A stretch of 38,540 nt of DNA. Source: CAWHOW01 sp050013795. GTDB taxonomy: Bacteria; Bacteroidota; Bacteroidia; Bacteroidales; CG2-30-32-10. Below are positions 25,267-34,211 of the stretch, piece after piece; within the stretch, counting starts at the first letter, position 1; every line of letters starts with the position of its first letter. The position numbers were made by a program, and so were the translations under genes. The stretch spans positions 1 through 38,540 of the forward strand of contig JBEKEO010000010.1 in NCBI GenBank assembly GCA_050013795.1, in the 5' to 3' direction. The notes under the pieces were generated by a model. The model did no database searches and was not told the DNA's origin. It saw nothing but the letters and a program-made list of their open reading frames with translations.

Positions 25267-26235
25267 ATGAAAAAGATTGTAGTAATTATGATGTTTTTTC
25301 TGTTCTATACTGCCATGTATGCACAGATTCAACTGCTTCCCAATGGCAATTTTGAAAATTGGTCACTTTCAAGCGGATTAACCTCTTCCATTCAGGATGG
25401 TATGCTAAACCCTGTAGGCTGGGAAACATCCAGTTTTAATTATACTATTATGACTATTAGTATGGCTTCAGCAAATACTGTATTAAAAGACAGCACAAGT
25501 CCTTATTCGGGCAGGTACTGCGCAAAACTTGAAAATATGGAGCCATCTACCACTATGCCCAACAATATCGATCCCGGAGTAATGACTTTAGGAAAGTTTA
25601 CACTGACTATAAGCGGAACTACTCCATCAACCTCTTTATCAGGAGGAATACCTTTTACTTCAACGCCTTCGGATCTGAAAGGATATTATCAGTATTCGCC
25701 CCAGAGCGGCGACAGCTGCCAGATTGCTATAGTACTGACAAAGACAAATACATCTACCCATAAACCCGACACGGTGGCCTATTCTTTATTTCAATCAAAT
25801 GCCACTATTTCTTCATGGACCTTATTTGATTTGCCTCTTACTTACAAAATAATGGAAGCGCCCGACTCAATGAATGTCACCATTATGTCATCTACAGGGA
25901 AGCAAACAACAAAGGGGAGCATTATGTATGTTGACAACGTTTATGTTGAGGGCAATATAATGACCACCGGAATTGAAAATAAGGATAATGGCGGAAATGT
26001 AAACTTATATCCAAATCCCGCAAGCAAAATTGTCAACATCCAATTAAACAATGAACTCACAGGTGATGCAAATTTGAAAATATATAATTCATTGGGTGAA
26101 CTGGTCGGCTCGGAAATGGTCAATTCGGCAAACAGCCTTTATACAATTGATATTGCCGGTCTTCAAAAAGGGTTTTATTATGTGAGCATTTCAAATAAAG
26201 CGTGCCATATAATAAAAAAGTTGTTAATAGAGTAA
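25267..26235 (+). CDS. Secreted PCMD-like protein with T9SS tail
   Basis: 322 residues from ATG 25267. The frame opens at 25237, but the promoter position and the signal peptide (MKKIVVIMMFFLFYTAMYAQ) favour the later start. The body (about residues 22-215) resembles the PCMD / putative carbohydrate-metabolism domain: NGNFENWS near the start, PVGWETS, a SGRYCAKLEN strand, GIPFTSTPSDLKGYYQYSPQSGDSC and VDNVYVEG. These jelly-roll-like domains are common in Bacteroidota surface proteins and may bind glycans. A C-terminal T9SS sorting domain starts at NLYPNPASKIVNIQL and ends at GFYYVSISNKACHIIKKLLIE. It is a single-gene unit, and specificity is unknown. Confidence 0.82.
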   Translation: MKKIVVIMMFFLFYTAMYAQIQLLPNGNFENWSLSSGLTSSIQDGMLNPVGWETSSFNYTIMTISMASANTVLKDSTSPYSGRYCAKLENMEPSTTMPNNIDPGVMTLGKFTLTISGTTPSTSLSGGIPFTSTPSDLKGYYQYSPQSGDSCQIAIVLTKTNTSTHKPDTVAYSLFQSNATISSWTLFDLPLTYKIMEAPDSMNVTIMSSTGKQTTKGSIMYVDNVYVEGNIMTTGIENKDNGGNVNLYPNPASKIVNIQLNNELTGDANLKIYNSLGELVGSEMVNSANSLYTIDIAGLQKGFYYVSISNKACHIIKKLLIE

Positions 26236-26379
26236 TTGGAAAAGACAGATAATGTCTTGGGAAATTATATATGTTTCTGATTTTAACCGAGGCATATATT
26301 TCGTTGAAATTAAATGTTAGAAATTTTCAAGTAGAAAGTATTGTGAAAATTTGATCATCATTCATACTTAAATTGCCAA

Positions 26380-26414
26380 TTTGATTTTTATTGAGAATTC
26401 TTTTAATATTTTTG
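26380..26414 (+). promoter_or_regulatory. Promoter-like sequence for the M14 carboxypeptidase gene
   Basis: TTTG (26380-26383), a 23-bp spacer and TATTTTTG (26407-26414) match the Bacteroidota consensus. The ATG follows 18 bp later. The spacer length equals that at 25196-25229. Confidence 0.5.
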
Positions 26415-26432
26415 TAAACAAACTATAATAAT

Positions 26433-28544
26433 ATGACACGTTTTTTTTTATCAATTATTTTATTTTGTGCTGTTGCATCAGCATCAGCACAAGATTCTTG
26501 TTTCTCAAGGCTTAAAAATTATAATGTCCCCCAATACTTCCGAAACGGTTCCATGGGAGGTTTTTATACGCTGAATGAAATCAATACCCAGCTTGATTCC
26601 ATGCAGCTTTTGTACCCGGACCTTATTACAGCAAAGGCCGATATAGATACTTTTCATTCCATTGAAGGACGACCTATGTACTGGGTAGAGATTACCAACC
26701 TTCAGGATTCGGCCATTCATAAACCGCAGGTAATGTTCACCGCCTTGCATCATGCCATGGAGCCTATGGGAATGCAGCAACTGATTTTTTTCATGTATTA
26801 CCTGCTTGAAAATTATGGCACCGATCCTAAAATCACATACCTCGTGAACAACCTTGAAATATATTTTGTCCCCGTGGTAAATCCTGACGGGTACGAATAT
26901 AATCACTCAACAAATCCCAACGGAGGAGGGATATGGAGAAAGAACAGAAGGGGCAACAGCATATTGAATGGCGTGGATCTGAACAGGAATTACGGAACCA
27001 AATGGGGTTATGACAATGTTGGTTCCAGCAATATTCCTTCAGCATACTGGTATCGTGGCGACAGTGCATTTTCAGAGCCCGAAACACAGGCCATGAAATA
27101 CTTCGAAATGCATCACAATTTCAAATCTGCCATCAACTGGCATTCGTGGGGTGATTACCTGATATACCCGTGGAATTACAGTAATCATTATACAGCAGAT
27201 TCAACTACTTACGAAGAGTTTTGCCGGGTGATGGCTTATGAAAGCAATTATGTGTATGGCACTGTTTATGAAGACTACGGCTACCAGAGCAATGGCGATG
27301 CCGATGACTGGGCATATACTGATACTCTGAATAAGCACAGTATGATCTCACTCACTGCTGAATCCGGGAATTCGAGCGATGGGTTCTGGCCCACTCCAAA
27401 TTCCAGAATTGTAGAACTATGCAAAGAAGCGCTTCCTGTAGACATTAGCTTTCTGTGTCTGAACCTTCACTATGCAAAGATCCATGATCTGTCTTCTTCA
27501 GTGCTTGATTCACCTTCTGGTTACCTTCAGTATAGGGTGCACAATATCGGCCTTACTCAGCCTTCTTCATACACGGTTCAGTTCACTTCGCTTACGCCCG
27601 GATTGACCATCAGCGCTGCACCCAAACATTATAATGTGCTTACCAAACTGCAGGAAGTGAACGATTCCATTAGTTACACTATCAGCTTATCAAGTGCTTC
27701 ACAACTGAAGTACCTTGTTTCTATTGACAATGGGAGTTTTGCATATACTGATACTGTTGTGAAGATATACGCCCCCAGCTCATTGTATTTTTCAAGCGAT
27801 TGTTCTACAATGAACCATTTTTCAGGTAATAACTGGGGTACTGACACTACGCAATATTATACCTACCCTTCATCAATTACCGAATCACCATACGGGAATT
27901 ATTCTATACTTCAGCAATCCACCCTGAATGTTGACACGAGCATAGATCTTACGAATGCCCAGTACGCAACTGTCAACTTTCATGCAAAATGGAATACCGA
28001 AAATAATTATGATTATGTTCAGTTTCTCGCTTCAACTGACAATGGTTCAACGTGGACGGCGATCTGCGGAAGATACAGCGAAATAGGAAGTTCCAGCAGT
28101 ATCACCACAGAGCCTTCGATGGAACCGGTATGGGACGACATTCAGAAAAGCTGGATAATGGAGGATATTCCGCTGACCAATTACATTGGTCAGACCGTAC
28201 AGGTAAAATTTTATTTTTCTTCCGACCAGTCTAATGTACGCGATGGATTTTATTTCGACGATTTTAAAATTTATGTTGTACCAAACACTACTACAAATAA
28301 TAAAGATTATTCTATCAATTTTGGACTCAATATATACCCTAATCCTGTGACCAATAATCTTGCCATTGAAACGCAGCAAAAAGCCACTATTGAACTTTTT
28401 ACCATTCAAGGTCAGTTGCTAAGAACCCTGGCTTTAAATTGCAATAAAATTTATGTTAATGTTTCGGATTTTCCAAACGGTGTGTATTTAATAAAAGCCA
28501 TAACTGAAAAAGGTATTGCAATAAAGAAGTTTGTGAAAGAATAA
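26433..28544 (+). CDS. Secreted M14 zinc carboxypeptidase with T9SS tail
   Basis: This 703-residue protein has a signal peptide (residues 1-20, ending ASAQ). The M14 catalytic domain spans about 42-345. Zinc ligands are H107 and E110 in LHHAMEPMG and H237 in INWHSWGD. Substrate-binding NR is in VDLNRNY (184-185), and the catalytic Glu is E310 in LTAESGN. VPVVNPDGYEY is another family hallmark. A beta-rich region follows, with a MAM/lectin-like module (about 445-610; YVQFLASTDNGSTW) and a type A T9SS domain (NIYPNPVTNNLAIE ... GVYLIKAITEKGIAIKKFVKE). The enzyme should trim C-terminal residues from peptides outside the cell. Basic versus aromatic specificity is not clear. Confidence 0.93.
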   Translation: MTRFFLSIILFCAVASASAQDSCFSRLKNYNVPQYFRNGSMGGFYTLNEINTQLDSMQLLYPDLITAKADIDTFHSIEGRPMYWVEITNLQDSAIHKPQVMFTALHHAMEPMGMQQLIFFMYYLLENYGTDPKITYLVNNLEIYFVPVVNPDGYEYNHSTNPNGGGIWRKNRRGNSILNGVDLNRNYGTKWGYDNVGSSNIPSAYWYRGDSAFSEPETQAMKYFEMHHNFKSAINWHSWGDYLIYPWNYSNHYTADSTTYEEFCRVMAYESNYVYGTVYEDYGYQSNGDADDWAYTDTLNKHSMISLTAESGNSSDGFWPTPNSRIVELCKEALPVDISFLCLNLHYAKIHDLSSSVLDSPSGYLQYRVHNIGLTQPSSYTVQFTSLTPGLTISAAPKHYNVLTKLQEVNDSISYTISLSSASQLKYLVSIDNGSFAYTDTVVKIYAPSSLYFSSDCSTMNHFSGNNWGTDTTQYYTYPSSITESPYGNYSILQQSTLNVDTSIDLTNAQYATVNFHAKWNTENNYDYVQFLASTDNGSTWTAICGRYSEIGSSSSITTEPSMEPVWDDIQKSWIMEDIPLTNYIGQTVQVKFYFSSDQSNVRDGFYFDDFKIYVVPNTTTNNKDYSINFGLNIYPNPVTNNLAIETQQKATIELFTIQGQLLRTLALNCNKIYVNVSDFPNGVYLIKAITEKGIAIKKFVKE

Positions 28545-28552
28545 TTCGGAAG

Positions 28553-28633
28553 ACAGTCAGCAGTTGGCAATACGCAGTCGGCAATGAAAATATAATTGAA
28601 GACTGCAAACTGAGGACTGAAGACTGTTGACTT
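28553..28633. repeat. Short irregular CAGT/ACTG-type direct repeats
   Basis: The spacer after the carboxypeptidase contains AGTTGGCAATACGCAGTCGGCAAT, split here as AGTTGGCAATACGC and AGTCGGCAAT, followed by GAAGACTGCAAACTG and GGACTGAAGACTG. It is an imperfect run of 7-14-bp units differing in composition from the flanking genes. No coding sense is seen. Confidence 0.5.
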
Positions 28634-28661
28634 AAATGTTAAGCACTCTTGTCTTCAGCAA

Positions 28662-29681
28662 TTATTCAATAATGAGGTTCCAACCGAACTTGTCTTCCAC
28701 TTCGCCTAACTGGATACCCTGCAAACGTTTGTAGAGCTTAGTAGAAACAGGTCCTGCTTTGCCGTCCTTGCAGTATTCGTATACTTTATCGCTGTCCCTG
28801 TCAAGTATTTTCTTAATGGGAGTAATTACAGCTGCAGTTCCGCAAGCTCCTACTTCATCAAAATCGGCAAGCTCCTCAACGGGAACTTTCCTGCAATCCA
28901 CTTCCATGCCCAGGTCTTTGGCAATTTCTTTAAGGCTCATATTGGTAATGGATGGGAGTATGGAATTTGATTTAGGTGTAATATATTTATTTCCTTTTAT
29001 AGCAAAGAAATTAGCAGGGCCGCATTCGTCAATATATTTTTTTTCTTTGGCATCGAGGAAAAGAACTGAGGAAAAGCCTTCGTCGTGTGCCCTTTCGGAA
29101 GCGCGCAGGCTGGCAGCATAATTTCCGCCCACCTTGATAGTACCTGTTCCAAGCGGAGCAGCGCGGTCGTAATCGCGCACTATCTGGATAGTGGTAGGAT
29201 GGAATCCTTCTTTAAAGTATGGACCTACAGGGCCTACAAATATCAGGAACAAATATTCCTTTGCCGGCTTCACTCCCACTTCGGCGCCGCTGCCGCATAG
29301 CAACGGGCGTATGTATAATGAAGCGCCTGTTCCGTAAGGAGGAATATATTTAATATTCTTTTTGATGACAGTGGTCATAGCTTCTTTGAAAAGCTCCGGG
29401 GGAACGGGTTGCATCAGCGTTCCTTCGGCTGAGCGGTTCATGCGTTTTGCATTCTCTTCCCAGCGGAAAACCCGTATCTTTCCGTCCTTGCCTCTAAACG
29501 CTTTCATTCCTTCGAATGCTTCCTGCCCGTAATGCAGCGCAGTAGCGGCCATGTGCATGTTGAGGTATTCCGAATCAGTGATCTCCAGTTTGCCCCACTT
29601 GCCGTTTTTCCAGTAACAGCGGACATTATAATCGGTTTTGAAATATCCGAAGGGCAGATTTTTCCAGTCAATATTTTCCAT
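28662..29681 (-). CDS. ilvE: Branched-chain amino-acid aminotransferase
   Basis: This 339-residue fold-type IV PLP enzyme interconverts leucine, isoleucine and valine with their 2-keto acids, using glutamate/2-oxoglutarate. The Schiff-base lysine is K183 in GTGTIKVGGNYAASL. LHYGQEAFEGMKAFRG at 49-64 and SLYIRPLLCGSG at 121-132 are typical of the long IlvE/BCAT2 type. EVGACGTAAVITPI near 278-291 forms the phosphate-binding end. The length fits this subgroup (about 340-365). It is a single cytosolic gene, convergent with the carboxypeptidase gene, with about 165 bp to the next gene upstream. Regulation is not evident. Confidence 0.95.
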   Translation of the reverse strand: MENIDWKNLPFGYFKTDYNVRCYWKNGKWGKLEITDSEYLNMHMAATALHYGQEAFEGMKAFRGKDGKIRVFRWEENAKRMNRSAEGTLMQPVPPELFKEAMTTVIKKNIKYIPPYGTGASLYIRPLLCGSGAEVGVKPAKEYLFLIFVGPVGPYFKEGFHPTTIQIVRDYDRAAPLGTGTIKVGGNYAASLRASERAHDEGFSSVLFLDAKEKKYIDECGPANFFAIKGNKYITPKSNSILPSITNMSLKEIAKDLGMEVDCRKVPVEELADFDEVGACGTAAVITPIKKILDRDSDKVYEYCKDGKAGPVSTKLYKRLQGIQLGEVEDKFGWNLIIE

Positions 29682-29845
29682 GATAGTATATTTTATAGTG
29701 CTTTCAGCGAATTAGCTAGTGCTAAATTAGTAATAATTTCAATCTACAAAATTTATTTCGGTCTTTTTTTTCGCTTATTAGCCGAAATACAAAGAGGATT
29801 ACACGAAATAAGGGTTATTATGAGACCAGAAACAGGGAAGAACGC

Positions 29846-31348
29846 TTACCATTCGGTTTCAGCAATCCTCACCATTATTTTTTCAAGCATAGAGCGCATT
29901 TCATCAGCAGAGGCGGTGTGACTATTCACAATAATGCCAAAGGTAAGCAGCTTGTTCTTTTTGTTGTAAACATAGCCGGTGTATGACCGGAGACCAATCA
30001 TGTAGCCGCTTTTAGCGTGAAGGTTATTCTCGGCGATGGTGCCTTTGAATATCTTTTCAATAGTGCCCGACCTTCCTGCAACAGGCAGGGCATTGTAGAA
30101 AACAGGAAACATGCTGTCCTTTAAATATGCCCGCATAATTTCAGCCAGTTGTCGCGGGGAAACCTTGTCATCAGGCGAAAGCCCGCTGCCGTCTTTCATC
30201 ACAAAACCTGTAAGGTCAACGCCTTTGTCTTTCCAGAATTGTTTAACAAGCTGTACACCATTGCTTGTTGAGCCAACCCCTGTTTTCTCATAAGCGAGTA
30301 TTTTTAAAATATCCTCGGCATATGTATTAATGCTATGCTGGTCGGTGTAATAGATAATAGTGTCGAGGGGAGGGCTCTGCCGCGAATAAAATACGGTGAG
30401 TGTTCCGTTAATTGTTTTTCCTTTGGATTTCAATATCCTGTAGGTAGTGGCTGAATCGCTCACTGCAATACCGCTGTCAGAAAGCGTTTTCGTAAGATAA
30501 TATGCACAGAAATAAGAAGCATCAGGCAGCGAGGCCCTCATGGAATATTCCAGCTTGGTTTTTGGAATTGACCCTGTTATAACCCTTGTGTTATCATATG
30601 GTCCGCCATACACCCATGTATCTTCGGCAGCGTAATAGGTTGAAGTATATATTTTATTCTTGATGGTGATATATGGTATTGGCGGGTCTATCTGCACAAC
30701 CCTTGCGCTGTCGAGATAGCCTTTGCCTGATTTTACGACTATGCGGAAGACATTTTCATGGAATGTCAGGCCTGAAGCTCCTGCACCATAATAGTTTCCC
30801 AAATCACCATAAACCCAGGAAGGAGGCACTATGGTATCATCAAACACATCAGCATCGCCTACTATTGCGCCATCAATCTTTTTTATTCCCTGCTTCTTTA
30901 TCAGTTTTGTCCAAAGTTGAAGAATGTTGGGCATATCGCTCATGCTGTCAATCCTCGGGGAACCAAGCGTGGGGTCGCCTCCTCCTTTGATATAAATATT
31001 TCCATGAAGAGTTCCGGCAGAATCTATTTTTCCGCTGTAAAAGAGATAAGTTTTGAACGTATAATCTTTACCGAGCAAGGACAATGCAGCTGCAGTATTA
31101 ATGGCTTTCATGGTTGAGGCAGGTGTAAGTTCCAGCGAATCGTTAAGAGCGCAAACAGTCTTGTTTGAATCGGCTGTTATCACGCATATTCCCCACTTTG
31201 CATTTTTCAAAGAAGCATCCTTGCTGAATTTTGTCACTTCATTTTTTAACAAAATAATGGAAGTGTCTTTGGGCGATTGAGCAGTCGTCCAAGAATAATT
31301 TAATAAAAGAAAGAAAAGCTGAAAAATAGTTGAAGCCCTTGTAAGCAT
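29846..31348 (-). CDS. dacB: D-alanyl-D-alanine carboxypeptidase/endopeptidase, PBP4 type (peptidase S13)
   Basis: This 500-residue periplasmic penicillin-binding protein has a signal peptide at about 1-23. The three active-site motifs are present: S78-T-M-K81 (in TPASTMKAINT), SIN (in DQHSINTYAEDIL) and KSG in the motif-3 position (in HAKSGYMIGLRS). The long insertion between motif 1 and motif 2 with GDADVFDD and PPSWVYGDLGNYYGAG is the family-specific domain II of DacB/PBP4. It removes terminal D-Ala or cleaves 4-3 crosslinks in peptidoglycan. The length agrees with the family. It may share transcription with ilvE, although about 165 bp separates them. Confidence 0.94.
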   Translation of the reverse strand: MLTRASTIFQLFFLLLNYSWTTAQSPKDTSIILLKNEVTKFSKDASLKNAKWGICVITADSNKTVCALNDSLELTPASTMKAINTAAALSLLGKDYTFKTYLFYSGKIDSAGTLHGNIYIKGGGDPTLGSPRIDSMSDMPNILQLWTKLIKKQGIKKIDGAIVGDADVFDDTIVPPSWVYGDLGNYYGAGASGLTFHENVFRIVVKSGKGYLDSARVVQIDPPIPYITIKNKIYTSTYYAAEDTWVYGGPYDNTRVITGSIPKTKLEYSMRASLPDASYFCAYYLTKTLSDSGIAVSDSATTYRILKSKGKTINGTLTVFYSRQSPPLDTIIYYTDQHSINTYAEDILKILAYEKTGVGSTSNGVQLVKQFWKDKGVDLTGFVMKDGSGLSPDDKVSPRQLAEIMRAYLKDSMFPVFYNALPVAGRSGTIEKIFKGTIAENNLHAKSGYMIGLRSYTGYVYNKKNKLLTFGIIVNSHTASADEMRSMLEKIMVRIAETEW

Positions 31349-31676
31349 TAATTTTTTCTGCTAAAATAACCACGATGCAATGTTTATTTTGTTAATGGGG
31401 AAATAATTATAAACAAAGCAGTGTTATTAGTCCGTGTTTAATTTATTGATCTGTGAAATGGAGATATTTAATAAGGCGTTTTTGTCAAGAGATATTTAAA
31501 AGAATTTTTAAAATGATAAATGCACAGCGCAAAAAACATTTTCCATCAAGCAACCTTTGGCATAGTTTATGCGTCTTTTTAGTAAAGCGACTATATAAAT
31601 TTTAAAAGCAACAATATTTTTAATATGACAATTCCGGACTTACATTATATAAATTGTTAATTTTGTATCAGCATTT
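31349..31676. other. Intergenic region without recognised gene
   Basis: 328 bp of AT-rich sequence between divergent genes. TAATTTTG at 31658-31665 resembles a -7 element for the small + strand gene that follows, but no TTG stands at the right distance upstream. Nothing else was recognised. Confidence 0.5.
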
Positions 31677-31880
31677 ATGATAATTATGAAAAAAATAGTA
31701 CTGGTGCTTTTCTATATCTTCGGGTTTGCTATAGTGTCCCTGCTAATATTTCAGATACCGCATTTAATTAGCGGGCGTCATGTGTTTTTTCATTACAGGG
31801 ATTTTATCTTTTCTGCTATAGCCGGAATTGGTTGCGGACTGATTGTAAGTTTTTTCAGTATGCCAAAAAACAAGGGCTAA
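31677..31880 (+). CDS. Small membrane protein with two predicted helices
   Basis: 67 residues, or 64 if ATG 31686 is used, giving MKKIVLVLFYIFGFAIVSLLI. Two hydrophobic helices (about 4-26 and 44-61) are joined by a polar loop with HVFFHYRD. No family is recognised. Coding character is supported by the membrane-protein pattern and a -7-like element just upstream, but a chance frame is possible. Confidence 0.5.
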   Translation: MIIMKKIVLVLFYIFGFAIVSLLIFQIPHLISGRHVFFHYRDFIFSAIAGIGCGLIVSFFSMPKNKG

Positions 31881-32117
31881 TAATCACAATTAATCAGACT
31901 GCTTTGCATTGAGACGGGCTTTTGGGTAGTAATATCAAAGCATTTACATTAAAGGATTAATATTTAACTTCCCTCTGTATACTTCCCAATCAAAAACTAA
32001 TTCAGAGCTCTCCTCGATAATCCGAAGAAGTTTTTTTTGATATTTTTGCAGCAATATAACAGAAGTGTGTTAATTCACCTTGCGTTAATTTAAAGAATAC
32101 CATTAATATTTATTTCT

Positions 32118-33458
32118 ATGGGAGCTTTTAAGGCATACGACATCAGGGGGGTATATAACAAAGACTTTTACAAAGAAGATGTTTATCGCATAGGCTTTTA
32201 TTTGCCTGCTTTGTTAAAAACAAACAAAGTGCTGGTTGGAAGGGATGTGAGAGTTTCTTCACCCGAAGTGGATGAATATCTTTCCAAAGGAATTACCGAC
32301 AGCGGTGCCGATGTTTATTACATAGGGCTTGCCACTACACCTATGGTTTACTACAGTACGGCTAAATACAACTTTGATGCATCAGTGCAGATAACCGCTT
32401 CGCATAATCCAAAAGAACATAACGGCCTGAAGATATCTCGCACAAATGCACTCCCTGTTGGCTTTGATTCAGGACTTGGTGAACTGGAAAAGTTAATTAA
32501 GAACGATAAAATAACCATCGCTGAAAAGAAAGGAAAGATAGTTGATTTTGAGGTGAAGGCTGAATACATCAACTTTCTGAAACAATATTCAAAAGATGTT
32601 TCCAACCTTAAGATTGCTATTGATTGCTCCAACGGCATGGCGTGTTTGCTGATAAAGGAATTTCTTGATAAAGATATTTTATACCTGTACGATGAGTTGG
32701 ATGGCACTTTCCCTAACCATGAAGCCAATCCGTTAGAGGAAGAAAACGTGGAAGACCTGAAACACCTGGTGTTGAAAGAGAAGTGCGATGTGGGGGTTAT
32801 TTTCGATGGCGATGCCGACAGGGTGATGTTTGTTGATGAGAAAGGGCGTTTTGTTTCTCCTGACCTTATGATAGCCGTGCTTGCTCATTATTTTCTTGAA
32901 GAAAAAGGCTTAAAGGGAAATGTGTTACAGGATATACGCACTTCGAAAGCCGTAGCGGAATACATTGAGAAGCTAGGAGGCAAAATGAATATGTGGCGAG
33001 TGGGCAGAGCCTATGCAGCCATGAAGCTCCGCGAGATTGACGGTATATTCGGGGGCGAACTTGCAGGGCATTATTACTTCAAGGACTTTTATTATTCCGA
33101 TTCGGGAATCATGGCTTGCCTTATCATTCTTGGTATTCTCAGCCGGATGAAGAAGCAGGGCATTTCGTTTTCTTCGCTTATTGCGAGCATTGCAAAGTAT
33201 GCTAATTCGGGAGAGATAAATTTTAAGATTGAAAAGAAAACGGAAGCCATGGAAAAGATAAAGGAGTATTTCACTTCGCTCGAAAAGCCAACTGCATTCT
33301 TCGACTTTGATGGCTACCGCGTGGAGTTCAAGGACTGGTGGTTTAACATCCGACCTTCCAATACCGAGCCTTACCTGCGTTTTATTGCCGAAGCCACCAA
33401 TAAAACTCTGCTCGATGAAAAGATTGAAAAGGTAAAGCAAATAATAAGTAAACTTTAA
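32118..33458 (+). CDS. Phosphomannomutase/phosphoglucomutase (alpha-D-phosphohexomutase)
   Basis: This 446-residue enzyme interconverts hexose-6-phosphate and hexose-1-phosphate through a phosphoserine. All four signatures are present: the phosphoserine loop TASHNP (S95), the metal site DGDADR (230-235), the sugar-binding GGELAGHYYF (312-321) and the phosphate-binding RPSNTEPYLR (412-421). GELAGH in place of the usual GE.SGH is typical of PMM/PGM AlgC-like enzymes. The product mannose-1-P or glucose-1-P feeds nucleotide-sugar synthesis, so it supplies the polysaccharide genes at the left of the window although 20 kb away. It starts at ATG 32118 after a 237-bp gap and is followed 3 bp later by a tiny membrane-protein gene. 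Confidence 0.95.
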   Translation: MGAFKAYDIRGVYNKDFYKEDVYRIGFYLPALLKTNKVLVGRDVRVSSPEVDEYLSKGITDSGADVYYIGLATTPMVYYSTAKYNFDASVQITASHNPKEHNGLKISRTNALPVGFDSGLGELEKLIKNDKITIAEKKGKIVDFEVKAEYINFLKQYSKDVSNLKIAIDCSNGMACLLIKEFLDKDILYLYDELDGTFPNHEANPLEEENVEDLKHLVLKEKCDVGVIFDGDADRVMFVDEKGRFVSPDLMIAVLAHYFLEEKGLKGNVLQDIRTSKAVAEYIEKLGGKMNMWRVGRAYAAMKLREIDGIFGGELAGHYYFKDFYYSDSGIMACLIILGILSRMKKQGISFSSLIASIAKYANSGEINFKIEKKTEAMEKIKEYFTSLEKPTAFFDFDGYRVEFKDWWFNIRPSNTEPYLRFIAEATNKTLLDEKIEKVKQIISKL

Positions 33459-33461
33459 CAT

Positions 33462-33638
33462 ATGAAGGTTTCCGGTTGGGTTTTGGTTATTTGCGGGGCA
33501 ATAATTTTTGTGCTTAATGTGTTTTTATATCTTTATAAACACTCAATAGATGCACATCACATTTTGATGACAGTTATTGGACTTGCCATAGCAGTATTTG
33601 GAATAGTTGAAGTTCGCAGAGATCAAAACAAAAAATAA
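33462..33638 (+). CDS. 58-residue membrane protein
   Basis: The ATG lies 3 bp after the phosphohexomutase stop and the frame ends at TAA 33636-33638. It encodes 58 residues with two hydrophobic helices (WVLVICGAIIFVLNVFLYLY and HHILMTVIGLAIAVFGIV) and a basic end (VRRDQNKK). The tight spacing, membrane pattern and 15-bp distance to the next gene support a real gene in one operon. It is unnamed and of unknown function. Confidence 0.65.
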   Translation: MKVSGWVLVICGAIIFVLNVFLYLYKHSIDAHHILMTVIGLAIAVFGIVEVRRDQNKK

Positions 33639-33653
33639 TTAATCTTCCATATT

Positions 33654-34187
33654 ATGAAAAAGCTTTTATTGTTATTCACGCTGATTATCTTCTCCTTAGC
33701 ATTATTTTCACAGGAAAAGAACAGGGTAAATATTGGAATGGATATGTATCTGTTTAAAATGATATATCCTAAGGTTATACCCGTTAATGCAGCTACAAGC
33801 GGTCAATGGGGAAGAAAAGATACCCTTTACGGCTTACCGGGAAGCTGGGCATACAATTTTGCTGAAGGCAAACTCGACTGGTGCTTGTGGGATATTTACA
33901 TCGACAGCATTACCAAGCCAAATTTCGAGAAATGCCTTGCTGCCGCAAAAGCGCTGATTAAAAAATATACGGATGACTATGGGAAACCCATCGAATACAA
34001 AGTAGCCGACACCACTTACCGCGACCCTTATGTTAAGCGCCACTGGGGATATGATGTGATTTATGCCAAATGGACGACCGATAAGATAAAGTTCAAAATT
34101 GAGTTCACGTTCATGGGCGGCAAGGAACAGTATAGTTTCCTGGTCAAAATGGGCTTCTTCGACAAGGATTACCCCTATTGGGATTGA
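33654..34187 (+). CDS. Exported protein of unknown function
   Basis: 177 residues with a signal peptide (MKKLLLLFTLIIFSLALFSQ). The mature part is rich in Trp and Tyr and charged residues (LDWCLWDIYIDS, KRHWGYDVIYAKW) and ends with FFDKDYPYWD. There are two cysteines (C77 and C93), no lipobox and no T9SS tail, so a periplasmic location is likely. No family is recognised. It probably belongs to the transcript that starts with the phosphohexomutase gene. Confidence 0.75.
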   Translation: MKKLLLLFTLIIFSLALFSQEKNRVNIGMDMYLFKMIYPKVIPVNAATSGQWGRKDTLYGLPGSWAYNFAEGKLDWCLWDIYIDSITKPNFEKCLAAAKALIKKYTDDYGKPIEYKVADTTYRDPYVKRHWGYDVIYAKWTTDKIKFKIEFTFMGGKEQYSFLVKMGFFDKDYPYWD

Positions 34188-34211
34188 TTATAATTCAGCG
34201 AATTATATAAC

